Assembly (NCBI GenBank): GCA_949130495.1
Contig: OX422216.1
Location: 367,560,605 to 367,624,604 of the forward strand
Reading direction: 5' to 3'
Source of the DNA: Sambucus nigra
Taxonomy: Eukaryota; Streptophyta; Magnoliopsida; Dipsacales; Adoxaceae
Length of the DNA stretch: 64,000 nt
The notes under the pieces were generated by a model, which saw only the letters and a program-made list of their open reading frames with translations, had not been told where the DNA came from and made no database searches. Shown here piece after piece: positions 32,745 through 45,208 of the stretch. Every line of letters begins with the position of its first letter. Positions within the stretch are counted from its first letter, which is position 1. The position numbers and the translations under genes are program-made.

Positions 32745-34617
32745 ACAGGTTCAATTAATGCCACTCTCAAATTCGAAAAGGAAAAGATACTTGTAACTTT
32801 GTCTCTACTTATGATCTTCATTGTGTAGTCCATGATATTATTAATGCATAAAAATACCTATACACATGAGAAAGAAAATACCGTGACGCATGGTGTTCAA
32901 AAACTAATAAAAGTCTCCCTTAATATGTTCTCCCCCTTTTTGTCAATAATAGCTAAAGGGTTAGAAGCTAAACTTGAAAATTTAGCGTCATGCGAATACA
33001 AATTTGAAATATCGTCATAAAGTATAGAAAATTAAGTATATGCAATGAAACTTCAACAAACGAACAAACTATTTTTGAATTTTTTTGAAATATTTGAGCA
33101 TTAAAATACAGATAGAAATGCAAACAATCACACTATGAATTAGCATGAAAACATCCGAGTCATGGATATGGAATGAAACTATGTGAATTTATTATATGAG
33201 AAAGTCAACATAGGCATATTCATCAACGGTACACGAAGTCAAAGAGGCACTCGAAAAGAAATAACACAAGCCAACCTTTTCTATAAAAAAATATTGAACA
33301 AAGTGAAATTGACTTAACTCATACAAAATACACTCCAAAAGAAAAAACTCAAGTAAAATTTTCTGTAAAAAGATGTTGATCAAAGTGAAATTGGCTCAAC
33401 TCATACAAAGTGTCATGAATTTAAATGTTTCTCAAATCAATAATGCCAAACTATTTAAAAAAAATTCAAGAAATTTTGTTGTCCCAACCCATTAATCTCC
33501 AACTTATAAAACCCCCAAAATCAAATATTTTAAGCGTAAACTCTAAAAAAAATTTGAAGCAATCATATTATTTATTTTAAATTAAGCATCAATGAAACAA
33601 AATTGTCCTTGGAACTTTTTTTTTCTATTCCAAAGTCATATTTTATTCTCTTTCCAATGGTGGCAGTTAGCATAAAGAAGACCATTTCTTTCATATCCCC
33701 CTTTCCATTGCTTAAACAATAATCAATAAATTTTTCAGTAAAAAAAATCTGGTCAAAGTTTTACAGGCACAATTAGTACATTTGGTTCGTTTTTAAGCAT
33801 GGTTGAGATGAGAACATCCTACTCAACATTAGACAAGAAAGTGCAATTATCAAAAGTCTATGCATGCGTGCAGTGAAGGATATATAATGAGTATAGCATG
33901 AAGGAAGTAATCAGCAATGAACGATGCGGTGCTAAACATCCATTATTAAGCATACAAAAAATGTAGACAAGTTTGATGACACCCTAATTAAGTCACATGA
34001 ATGAATGAAATGAAATTGTAATTCGAACATCTTAAATGCGCATCCATGTATGGTGTAAAATAAAATACAAAAATCATTTATGTTTTTGAATTTTTTTTAT
34101 CAAAATAAAATCTTTTTGAATTTTTTTTGAAATGTCTCTAAAATAAAAGGAAGTATTTTTGTATTTTCAATTTATAAGCCTGAGATTACAAAAGCATAAA
34201 ACAATGTATAATCTACTTGTAGGATTAATGATAGCAATATAAAAATCACCCTAAACTATAAAGAAATCTTGAACTCAGTCATTTGTTTTGGCGGTGGTCT
34301 CATAAAGCGTAGACATCCTTTGAAATTCCTCCAATAAAAATTTATAAGTCTTGAATTAAAACTTTACATTCTCTTCAAGACTAGCAAGGTCTATATGGAT
34401 GCGTGTGGGAGCATCTGTGTCAAAGAATCTTCCTAGATAGCAACAAAACTCCCTAAGGTTACCTCTTTATATCCAATGGATACTATAGAAACCCCATGCT
34501 AGGACCACCTTAAACACCTCCCTATGTCCCTAACACTCATCCGTTCATTGTAAACCCTAGGTCATAATTCAAGTACTAATCTGGAGGTCGTTAGGAGTTC
34601 TCGATACCCATTGGACT
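32745..34617. other. Unassigned AT-rich DNA
   Basis: No coding sequence supported. On the minus strand 32930-32945 reads TGACAAAAAGGGGGAG, the usual form of a Ty1/copia polypurine tract, so part of this may be the 3' end of the copia element whose Gag lies at 36540-38350. A ~50-bp duplication is visible: CAAAGTGAAATTG(A/G)CT(T/C)AACTCATACAAA occurs near 33297-33330 and 33375-33410. Confidence 0.4.
32930..32945 (-). other. Candidate copia polypurine tract
   Basis: Minus strand TGACAAAAAGGGGGAG; matches the conserved purine tract of plant copia elements and agrees in orientation with the minus-strand Gag and primer site to the right. No clear LTR start follows, so moderate doubt remains. Confidence 0.4.
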
Positions 34618-35215
34618 TAAGTTAACTCTCCAGTTTGAGGGAATCTCAATGAATATTCAAAGGGAATGAATACAGTTTCCAACGGTCAATCTTATGTGTA
34701 AATAGGCCTTATGATTTTGACAAACGATTTGTTTTACTTCGAGTATTTATCTAGAGGACACTAGGTGTTACCCGAGCCCCGTTTGACGTTGGTAAGTTCC
34801 CTATCTTAAGCGAAGATAAATTAACCTTCGGAGGGATGTAAATGCCTTTCCAACGATCTGTTCCATGTGTAAATTGGCCTTATAGTTTGGCTGAATGATT
34901 TTTTTTACTCTAAAGGGTAATTAGGCGATTTTGGGGCCCATTTGACCATAGTCAACTCTTCGAACGTAGTTAAGCTGAATAAAATCTCAGAAGTCACTTA
35001 ATTACCTTTCCAATAGTCCATACCTTGAATGAGTCGGCCATATAGTTTGGACGAATGATCCATTTTCCTTTAAAAACCTCCCTTCCAAAGACCGTTGGCG
35101 CTTTCGAGCCCCATTTAACTTCAATCAACTACCAAAACCTAGAGTGTCTCAATGAATTTTTAAAGGGCTCTAAATTACATTTCTCATTGTTTGCACCATA
35201 TGAGTTTCAGACTTA
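34618..35215 (+). repeat. Degenerate tandem repeat, ~160-173-bp period, about 3.5 units
   Basis: The landmark CCAACG(G/A)TC...ATGTGTAAATAGGCCTTAT recurs at 34680, 34851, 35011 and (weaker) 35184, i.e. spacings of 171, 160 and 173 bp. Each unit also has GAGCCCC(G/A)TTTGAC/AAC and a GGTCAACT-like word. The units are only moderately similar, so this is an old satellite or a relic of a larger array. Confidence 0.75.
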
Positions 35216-36250
35216 CTATTTGCATTTTATTTCCATTTTTTTATAAGTCAAGTCTGAACTGCCTATCGGCACATCAGACACCCTGCCTATTGGCAGGGTG
35301 TACTTTTTCTTGCCCATATATAGGCCAATCAGTATGCAATTGGCACCCCCCTTGTCTCCTATCAAAATGGCCACGACCTCACCCTACCACAAGACCTGGG
35401 ATCCCTCTCAGAAACTCAGATAACATTCTCCACGTAATCAGAGCCTTTCTTTTTCCTAAAAAAGTGTATTTTCCAACATTCTCGTACCTCATATCCTTAC
35501 TTCACTTAGTAATTGACCTGACATCTCTACATCACTTTCATACCACTTCAAAATCAGCACACTTTCATTCCAAAGTGAGCAACAAACATCACAAGGAGGT
35601 CTATTCTCAACCCCTTTCTCGGGTTTATCCATTTTAATGTTATTCATCTTAATTCTATTTTGTTCTTTTTTTCATTACATCCCATTCACTAATCTCTAGT
35701 CTTTATTAGTAGTATTGAACATAACTTATTTTCATAAAAAGACAAAAAGATGGTTTATCCGTAAACTCCAAAAATGGGACTTCCATTTTTACGTCTTAAC
35801 TCTTAAAACACATTTTCTTCACATACACATAAGAGGAGTCCCACATTTTTATCGGTTGAACCCCACCCCTACGCTATTTCGAACAACTTATACTTTGATG
35901 CCACTTGGGTAACGTAGACATCTTGAGCCAATCCCAAGATTCGAGTCCTCTCATTTTCATTTTATATATCTTTCATAACTTATTATATTTATTTTGTGAG
36001 TTTTAGACTCCTGCATATTTGTTCCTCTCCCTACGCGCACATTTTATCTTTCATTGAGACTTTTGATTTGGCGTACACTTACATCGTATTTTTTTATTAT
36101 TATTTTCTGATACACTCCTACGGATGAGTCTGGTCCATCTCTCGCAAGAAGCAAGTTGGATGATTCCATTCTACCATTATTTATATTGTACACATATACA
36201 GACATCAAGGAGTTAAAAAAATATAAGATTAGTATTAGCCCATGAGAGAC
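35216..36250. other. Unassigned sequence right of the tandem repeat
   Basis: Contains the small inverted repeat CACCCTGCC-TATT-GGCAGGGTG at 35279-35300. Frames at 35191-35637 and 35715-35912 lack recognisable features; their composition (Ser/His/Pro-rich) is that of random reading. Confidence 0.35.
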
Positions 36251-36254
36251 CAAA

Positions 36255-36480
36255 AGGGAAAAATGGGCGCCTAACACCTTCCCTTTCTGTAACTTAGTCC
36301 TCGAACCTTAGAACTATTAGGTTTTGCATGCATCAGTTTGACCTTGATGTTGTTCTCTCAAGGCGGCGACATTCTTTTGCCTGTTTTGAGCAAAATAAGA
36401 AGACGGCTCTATCTCTTTGTGTTACCCCCATTTGACGATGAATAATTTTATATTGAAGGCTGCATAGCAAAAAAAGGAAA
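36255..36480 (+). mobile_element. LTR end / primer-site remnant of an Ogre/Tat-like family (copy 2)
   Basis: From GCGCCTAACACCTTCCC (36271) onward this stretch aligns with the reverse complement of 45345-45140: CTGTAACTTAGTCCTCGAACC, then ATCAGTTTGACCTTGATG, CTCAAGGCGGCGACATTC and, at the place of TGGCGACTCC in the other copy, GACGGCTCTAT. GTGTTAGGCGCC words near an LTR end are common in Ogre-type elements. Both limits are uncertain. Confidence 0.45.
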
Positions 36481-36539
36481 AGAAAGAGAGGGAGGGAACC
36501 TTCATTCCTTCCTTCTTCCTCCCCACCGTACCGACAATT

Positions 36540-38350
36540 AATGGGGCTTGAGTTGCACGCATCGGAGGAATTCAACCTCGGATAGCCATAGCTACACATA
36601 TAGATTTGTTTTGGTATACCTTGATGAAAATACCTAGGATGAACTCGCCTTGGTGCGTTACATGGAGGCCTATAAGGATCTATCACAAACTTGGCATCCG
36701 GTTCGGGTGAGTTATTAGAAATGGATACACCATCATAACCTATGATTATACTCTCTTTAAAACCCAAAGTGGGACCTAGGAATATATTTCCAATGTGTAC
36801 TATAAAGTGATTTTGACCTACGAGGCACATTCTAGATCTTTCTCAAGTCAGGAAGCATGGGCTTCAAGTTTCTCACGAGTCTCCAATGATGATTGAATAT
36901 CTCTCCTAAGGCTAGACACTTTATTGGCCAAAATGATCTTTTCCTTACCTACCATAACCAGTTGCTCAAGATATTCTCAATATCTTCGAGTTTACTCACC
37001 GAGGCCTTACTTTCTCTTGAAACTTTCAACTCCTAGTCTACATAAGATATTCTAAGAGTAAAAATTTTATTTTTCTTCTTAAATTTTAATGACTCGGTGT
37101 AAAGTCCGAAGTATGAGGATTGGAGATCATGTTCTCCCTCACTCAAATCATCACCTTCACACTATCATGAATGATTCAACTCATTGTCGAGGCTATAACA
37201 CTTAAAAATGTTCACATTTGAATGGGACGTACTTGTAGTGCTAGTGTGATTAGCCTGGAATAAGTCGAAGTTGTGGTCATGTGGCAATTCGTCCTTGGAA
37301 TCCACCGACTCAAAATTATTATCACTTAAAGTTGCAGTATAGATAGCTTTTCCTTTGCCATGTATCTTAAATCTAATGGGACGCTAATGGAATTTGTGAC
37401 CTTTCCCCTCAAAATCATAACATCTCATTGATTCATCATTCTTAGTATACTCACCTTTAGCTTTCATAGATCATTCTCATGAAAATTCTTACCAGGTTTG
37501 AAATTTTTATTTTTCTCAAAAATTTTATTAACCAATTTAAATGAATTTTATTCTAAAAGTTAAGAAACATATTTATGTTTTTAGTAAACCAAAGATCATC
37601 TTGATCAATTTCAGATTCAGAGTCAAAAGAATCTTTTTTCTAGATTTAGCTTTAAAGCTATTTGTCTTTCCGTCCTCTTTTTTAAATCAGGGAACATGTC
37701 TAATTCATAAGTTTGGAGATCAATTATTAGTTATTCTATCCCAATTATGTCTAGGATTACCAAAGAGTTAATGAAGGTAACACTCACACTAAAACTAGAG
37801 GAGAGGGACCTCAAAATTTTCTTAACAACTCTCATTTCTGGAATTCTCTAACTCAAATTAAAAAAGATATTCACAATATCAGATATACGAGCATAAAATT
37901 CATCAAGGGTGTCAGATTCAAACATGTGTATAGTCTCAAATTATGTGGTGAGTTGTTAAAAGCATAGAAAAAGTAACAACATTGGTACCCTTATGTGTGA
38001 GAAGGATGATATCCCAATTTCTTTAGACGTGGTACACGTCATGATGGGATGAAATTCGTCCGGTGTGATAGCACCAAAAATAATATTCAAACCTCAAGAG
38101 TTAAAATTACTCAATTTAAAGTCATTTTCAATTCAAATTGCGACTATCTTGAGACTAATAGCATTTTCATTAATCACACTTGGAAGATTTCACCCCCTTT
38201 TAATAGCAAGTCAATCGTGCTTGTTGATCAATTTTAGAGATTATCTCATCCGAAATTTCTGATATGCATAATTTATGACATCAAACAAAGGTGGTCTATT
38301 GTACAAATTCTTCATATAACCACCCAGATTCATTTAAATAAATTATGGAA
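36540..38350 (-). pseudogene. gag: Ty1/copia gag remnant (element J)
   Basis: Minus strand, several frames. From right to left: IPEMRVVKKILRSLSSSF (near 37860-37800) corresponds to the copia Gag block KVLRSLP..; CYDFEGKGHKFH (near 37430) is a decayed CCHC knuckle; KAIYTATLSDNNFESVDS follows, as the KAMxATxSDS block does in plant copia Gag; EHDLQSSYFGLYTESLKFKKKNK (near 37120-37060) is the following coiled coil; the open frame 36830-36333 starts MCLVGQNHFIV and includes GPTLGFKESI. Its last part (below about 36540) belongs to a different repeat. Many stops; inactive. No RT is seen for this copy. Confidence 0.65.
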
Positions 38351-38354
38351 ATTA

Positions 38355-38366
38355 GCTCTCGTACCA
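38355..38366 (-). other. Primer binding site of element J
   Basis: Minus strand TGGTACGAGAGC, two changes from TGGTATCAGAGC, just before the gag remnant. The LTR begins at 38370 (plus strand TGAAAGATG). Confidence 0.55.
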
Positions 38367-41274
38367 ATTTGAAAGATGTGCAAAATAGTCTAGTTATATG
38401 GTGAAATGTAGAATCCGTAAATTATGTCACAAATAAAACGTAATCAATTTAATCCAATTTTATCTTGATTAATTAGGTGAAACTAAACATGTAAGATATT
38501 GAACCTAAATCGAATACAACAAATAGTAACACATGATATGAGAAAAGATCCCTTTAAAAAAATATTTTCAGCACTATTGTAATGTATTATAGAATGAAAC
38601 AGACATACCACTAAGTATCTTAGTTATGTCTCCTTATATTTTTAAACCGAAAGCAATGAATATCCAGCAATGCCCCGAAGTGAGCTCCACTTTCCTCGAT
38701 ATTTACCAATCATTCTTAAGAAACTCATTTCCTATCTTCAACAATGAAGAATCAACTTTTTAAGGATTAGAACACGTGATGTATTTTTCAAGGTTTCATA
38801 AAGCCATTATAAAACATCCAAGGGGTTTAGATTTGGAAAACCAAAATGTTTAATCAAAAAATGCTGGAAAAAGTCTTGCAAATAATTACAAGCTCATACC
38901 TCTTAAATTGGAAGAAAAATCTTCAAGATACAGACTTTAAAAGATTGGGTTTGAAACCATGTTCGAAATAATTTTTCCCAAGCTCGTTCGAATAAAAACT
39001 AACTCGTTCAAACGACCTATGTAAACTTATTCAAAAAACATACAACGAGAGGTCGAACGATATTCTAGTGGGGTGAGGAAAATGGTTCATTTGAGGTTTT
39101 GTTCGAACGTCTGATATCTAAGGAGTTGAAACAACTCGTTCGAATGACCCTTCTTATCTCATTCTAACTAGATGCCTTAAAAACCATTTTTTGTTTTAAA
39201 AAAAATTGTGAAAGATATTTCTTTCTAAACACTTTTAAAATACCCTTGAACAAAATGACTACATAATATCAATCTCATATACCTTATCCGATAATTGTGG
39301 TGACGACCTCAAACCTTCAATCTTCGATTTTCGCGTATCATCGATTGAATTCCTTTAAGAATATAAATAATGATGTAGAGGTGTAATGGAATATGCCAAA
39401 CTAAAACTATAATAATCAATTTTAAATTTTATTTGAAGTTTTTTTCGAACGTCTGATATCTAATGAATTGAAGAAACTCGTTCGAACGACCATTCATATA
39501 TCAAGCTAATGAGATGGCTTAAAAATTATTTTTTGTTTTAAAAAAACTTATATATTTATTTCAAACACATTTAAAATACTCTTGAACATAATGATTACAC
39601 AAAATCAACCTTCTCTAATAATTGTATTGACAATCTCAACTCTTCGATCTTCAATCTTCAATTGTCTCATTTGATCACTAACTTGTCTTCGATTAAAGTA
39701 CTTTGATAATGTACATAATGATATCAAGTTGTAATGGAATGTGCCTAATTAAAACCACAATGAGCAATTATTAAATTTGAATAATTAAATAATGAATTTA
39801 ATTGGGTAGTTTAAACAATTTATATAATTAATTAAATTAAATTGGATAATTCCTCTTGCCAATTTTATTGGAAAAATTATTTTATTTTATTGGGTTATGA
39901 TTTTGCTAAAACTTATGGGTTCATTTGGAAGAACAAATTGTGTTAAAAAGATAAGTGATTGTACCTATGGATTAGGTGACTCATTAGGTCAAGTTAGGGA
40001 GTGTTTATGTTTTAGTTTTCGGGCCCATAAGCTAAAAATAATTTGGGATTAATAAAAATTAAGAAATTAAAATTTCAAAATTACAAGTCAGGTTAACTCA
40101 GTCTCACCCCATCATTCCTAAAACAAAACTAGAAACCTATTTAAGAGTTAGAGAGAGGAAACATGGGCGGAAATATTATGAGTTATATTAAAGAGGAGGA
40201 TTGGGATATGAGGGAAAATAGTGGGAAAATTCATGAACTGATGTTCATCTTCATCAAATAAGGGGATTATCTTTGAAAAAATCAACGAAAGTATTTTTTT
40301 CAAGTCACTCCTTTGGTATGAATGGGTTATATTAGAATTCATGTAATTATAGTGAAAATATAACATTAGGGTGATAAATCTGAATTTGGAGGCAAAAATA
40401 TATGTGGTGAAATTATTAGGAAATTGATTGGAATCTAAATGCTAGAACTAGGGTCATGCGCTAATTTATTCGATTGGGTTAAAATTGTTTTAATGATAGG
40501 AATCACTAATTTTGTAATTAACATTGTTATGATCATTTATATATTGTTATTACAAGATTTACTATAGGGTTCATTTGGATTAAGGAATAAAGCCTTTATT
40601 TATAAAATTTGTGTTCTTATGCATAATAAGGAATTGGGTAAATTTAATTCGTAATTAGGTGATTTGATTGAGGAATTTAACTATATTAAAATCATCACCA
40701 TTTAGGGTTATGTTGGTAATTGAATCATAATGCTGAGAATTGGGCCAGAATTGATGAACTTTAAATCATCACCATTTTTATCCTAAATTCCATTTACTAG
40801 TTCACCATTTAAGATAATTCCAAAACCCTTGAAAACCCAGTTTTAAAAGATGAAAATGATTTTAGTTACCTCACTTGATTCTCTTTAATTTAAAAGCACG
40901 GATTGACCCTTTACTTTCCACTCTACTCATTTTTATTGTGTGTTGCATAGTTACTTTAAGAGAAATGGTATCTCAATATTCCTACTACAACGAAAAAATT
41001 ATACGAAAGGAAAAATTACGCTTATCAATAACAGCGGGGAGATCACTACAGAGTAAAACTATCAACGGATCCATACCCAACCCCACTTGATGGATCAAGT
41101 CTCTCTGCATTATCTCATCATTAACGAGTGACCATCCTGAATGTATGCTCAAACATAATGACATCCACAATAGCATGCGTTAACAATCAAGTTTGACGTG
41201 TACAATCCCAAGCTTTAAAGCAACAAAAACTAATAGATTCCCCATGAATAGAGTTATGTTCCCACAAATCAAAA

Positions 41275-41286
41275 TACATACATACA

Positions 41287-41316
<30 letters not shown>
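41275..41316. repeat. (CATA)n microsatellite
   Basis: About ten CATA units. Confidence 0.95.
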
Positions 41317-41317
<1 letters not shown>

Positions 41318-42461
41318 CACAATATATATATATACAATCATTTGATGTCGCTTAACTCGTATGCATACCCGAAATTGCCCTCAATCCCCAATGTTAGATT
41401 GTACCAACCAAATCAAGGTTTATTCCACCCAAAGCTATACTAAAATACCTTATTGTGATAATCAAGTTTAAAACTGATATTAAACTACAATTAAGTGTAT
41501 AATAATTACTCATAAATTAATTATACCAGTAAAACCTAAAAGCAATACTTACAGCTCAAACTGTTGTTGTCTGCCCAACTCGTTTGAACGAGAATTCCCA
41601 CCTCTTTCAGATGAGACAACAATCTTATTCCAATGAGATTGACGTTGTGCGTCTCCTTCATCCTAAAAAAATGCAAATCATAATTAAGACCTCAATTAAT
41701 GAGAAATAATATTTTCTCTAGCAACCCAAACACTATCATATTCAAAACTAATTACAGGTTTATGATCCTAAACGAGTGCCAATAACTACTTAAGATCTAA
41801 AACATCAAATTATGTTTAATTTCTCAAAGTACACAGATATAAACCTAGTTCCTCCTTTGCATGGATGAAGTCTATATATCTACGCATTAATATCCGAGCA
41901 TCAAATTAACATGGGGATTCAACTAATACGCGAAATTAAATCCCAATGTATGAGTTCTAATCGCAAAATCATATACCACAATGATCCAATTTATGTTTTT
42001 TCATCAAAAAGCTTATGTCTTTCAAAATAAGAATTGATTTCACTAATCCCGTTTATAAATCCCAGAATTTAAAACATAACATGGTTTCCTAACGTATTAT
42101 AACATATTATAGATTATAAAAGTGATATAGCGAGATATTTCTTTCCTGAAACTTTGAACGTTGAATCCCTATGCATGATCTTTATTCCTTCTCCTCCCAA
42201 AATCTCCTTGACTTCTCTTAAAGATCTATAGTTGTTAGGGTTTATTTTTCAAGTGTAAATTATGTGATTAACGACGTATAATCCTCCCAACTAATCCTTA
42301 AGTTCTTAGGTCCCTATTAGACCTATTTTTGGACTTCCAAAGGAAAGGAAAATACTCTTTAGAATTGTTCACAACATAGATTAAGGGTAAATTATAGTAC
42401 CTTATAACTCACGGTAATATCTTACAACATTAAATAACACACACACACATCTATATATATA

Positions 42462-42463
<2 letters not shown>

Positions 42464-42554
<91 letters not shown>
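42464..42554. repeat. (CT)n-(TA)n microsatellite
   Basis: About 15 CT units passing directly into about 30 TA units. Confidence 0.95.
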
Positions 42555-42556
<2 letters not shown>

Positions 42557-44858
42557 CACATAATGGCATAGAGTACAACTTACTTAATTATACTCATTCA
42601 TAAAATATAACATAGGAAACAAACAAATCACTTAACATGCAAATTTCATCGTCATCTAAATATGCATCAATTCAATTCATTAATTTTATTATCATAATTA
42701 ATTCCCATTAAATATATACCAAAAATACAGGGTAGTACACATTCCTTATGACTTTTATTTTATTTTCATGTTGACTTGGAGGCCTAATTATTTTCTTCAT
42801 AAATTCCTCTTGGCTGTTAAATTATCACGAGAGAAGTTCACCCCTTACTCTTATAAAATTGGGCCATTTATATACATAGGTAGATCAAAACCTCGTTCAT
42901 ATGGACAAATCAATTAGGATGCACATGTAATCAATTAGTACAACACTATTTTCTTTACGGGGTTTCTTTTGAGAGACTTTCAAATTAGGACTTTAAGGCA
43001 ACCCCTACATCCAGAATTGCCTCTTATATCTTGAGATGGAAGAAAAATAATTAAAGACCTTTTCTTGTAGTGTTTTATAATCCATCTGCATTTTAGTTTT
43101 TCCCACAAAGGGGAAGGCAAGAAAGGTGCTTTCCACATGACTTGTTTTCTTTTTCCCCTAAAATATATGTTTGTATCTCCATTGTTAAGGAAATAATTGG
43201 TTGCCAAATCTTGTCTACAATGGCCCTTCTGTTCCCTTGTACTTTAGCATATCTTTGTGAGTTTAGGGCGAGTATTGAATATTACTATACCAAGAGGATT
43301 ATGAGATAATTCAGTTATCATGTCAGATATCCCTCGAATGACTTTCATAAGTTAAATTGCGTTGAATGCCACTGCATCCCCTACTATACTAATTTATCAA
43401 GAAGGGATTATTTGAGACCTTTTTTTCCCAACTCTATGGATTCTTCCTTGTTGAGAAAGATAGAGAGTATCCCTAAGGATAGTGTCGATTGGTTTACTAG
43501 CAAAGGTGGATTGATAGAATATAACCCTTCAACCGTATGTTCCTCATAAAATAAAAGTTTTGCCTAGTATATTTTTATGAAGGAGATTTAAAAAGTTTAA
43601 ATTTATAAGGAAATGGATTTACACTCCTCATATTTTGTTTTTGATTTTATTCAAGAACAAATTTCAAAATTTACTTTTTATTGTCTTTTGAGTTTTAATA
43701 TCATATCGTTGAAGACAAAGACAAATCACTACAACAAATAATCACCAGGATAAAAAAATAGAAATTCACATTATCTAAGTTTTGGTAATATTTTGAGGTT
43801 TTGCAATTTCCCTTAAGTTTATGTTTTAATTAATAAATTAATGGGACAATTTTTTTAAAATAGAGATGAAAATGTTTTTCTTTATTTTTTTAATATTGCA
43901 AGGCATTAGATTTTAGTCTCACATTCGAAGGAGAAACCCCTCGTGTGAAATAAACTTTGTACAAGTGTGTTTTTAAGTAATTAAAACGCTGACATACAAA
44001 ACATGCTTCACGAAGGATTTTTCGGTACATGTATTTTGCACGAGAATAGTTTTAATGAGAAAAAATTCTAACATGATAGTTGTATTGTACTAGAGAACCC
44101 TCGTAAGAAAGCCTTTTCTAAATGGGGGCGTCCTAATTCAAATAAGAGGCCCTTTTTCTAAAAATATGTTATGTTTTTATCTCATTACTAAAAAGTATAT
44201 ATAACAACATAGACACGTCTTTCGATGTACGCATTCCTTTTTAAAAAAAATTGTACTAGTATTTAAGAGAGTTGTATTGACACAAATAGATCATTTATAT
44301 TTGAGTAATTCAAAGTAAAAAAAAATTACAATCCTCACGGTATTATTCATAATCAGAGTTTCAACATGTGAAATTTTGTGGGTGAATAGCACGTAGCATA
44401 GATGTGCGCTAATCAATTCTAATAAAAGAGATTGGTGGATATTGAGGTTTGAGGACTATGTATGTTGGGTCCTGTAATAGAGAAATACTCTTTAGTATGG
44501 GCAGAGGGATCAAAGATGAGAATGCAAAGTAGTAATTTCATGGAGCTTATCATTATCATGTAAATAACATGCGTTGTTATATATCTAAGTCATGAAAATA
44601 TTCATTATAGTGCTAATGGATTTGTTGCCTACGACGATGGATATTTTTCCTACAAGTGTTTCCATTCGAAATTCTTTGTGCACTATGCTCAATTATTTTA
44701 GCTTTCATGTATATTTCTTAATTACCCTCATGAAAATGGACCTAACTACTTTTATCTGGTATAATTAGAATTTGATTCAATTAAAAAGGATTTGATTTTA
44801 ACGAACGTGGTAATTAATTAATTTGACTAGATCCATACGGTACATATATTTTCAAATA

Positions 44859-44870
44859 GGTATTAGAGCC
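44859..44870 (+). other. Primer binding site of copia element K
   Basis: GGTATTAGAGCC, a one-base variant of GGTATCAGAGCC (initiator tRNA-Met site), ten bases before the gag ATG. Confidence 0.65.
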
Positions 44871-44880
44871 ATTCATTATA

Positions 44881-45033
44881 ATGAATCTTGAGGGTATACA
44901 TATTGGGGGTTAGTCTATCACTCATACACCTATGTTTGATGGTAGCAAATCTACGTACAAGGAGGCGAGTATGATTTTTTTGAAATCCCAATATGAGAAG
45001 GTGTGTTTAATATTAGTTAATGATGGAAACACC
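44881..45033 (+). pseudogene. gag: Start of copia gag (element K), broken
   Basis: ATG at 44881, TAG at 44911-44913, then HTPMFDGSKSTYKEASMIFL and KSQYEKVCLILVNDG in the same frame; this is the usual beginning of plant copia Gag (PPxFDGxNYxxWKxRMxxFL..). It ends at a TAA at 45031-45033, after which unrelated LTR sequence begins. The rest of gag, protease and integrase are missing; RT remains at 46555. Confidence 0.65.
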
Positions 45034-45198
45034 TAACGACTAAGCAAGGCAATACGTTTATCCATAATACTGAGAAGTGATACCCTTCATGATTGTTGCC
45101 ATACCCTCACCTTTTCGGGGGGAAAGGAGTGAAAGTCTCGTGCCCTCTTCCTTTAGGAGCACTTCGGCCATCGTCGATGTGGGGTGATGTAAAGGGAT

Positions 45199-45208
45199 GG
45201 AGTCGCCA
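45199..45208 (-). other. Primer-site-like word of an Ogre/Tat-like LTR (copy 1)
   Basis: Minus strand TGGCGACTCC, as found next to Ogre-type LTRs. Sequence on both sides aligns with the stretch 36255-36480. Confidence 0.45.

Larger units (their letters stand above)
38370..44858. other. Decayed LTR and repeat DNA without supported genes
   Basis: The first part is the LTR of element J; it holds TTCGAACGA-type words (about 38990-39180 and 39440-39495) in two half-similar blocks (TCGAACGTCTGATATCTAA and AAACTCGTTCGAACGACC recur), a ~360-bp duplication. At 40130-40150 CTATTTAAGAGTTAGAGAGAGG looks like another LTR promoter region. (CATA)n at 41275-41316, (CT)n-(TA)n at 42464-42554. The sequence before 44859 should be the LTR of copia element K. 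Frames of 60-75 codons are random. Confidence 0.35.

Noticed and set aside
36333..36830. 165-codon minus-strand frame taken as a single gene
   Set aside because: Its first half fits copia gag and its last part is the reversed LTR end of another family, so it is a chance join of two repeats.
43057..43738. TTTTCTTGTAGTG at about 43057 and CACTACAACAAA at about 43727, like ends of CACTA transposons
   Set aside because: The ends face the wrong way to bound one element, no 3-bp duplicates or subterminal repeats are seen, and short CACTAC words are frequent.
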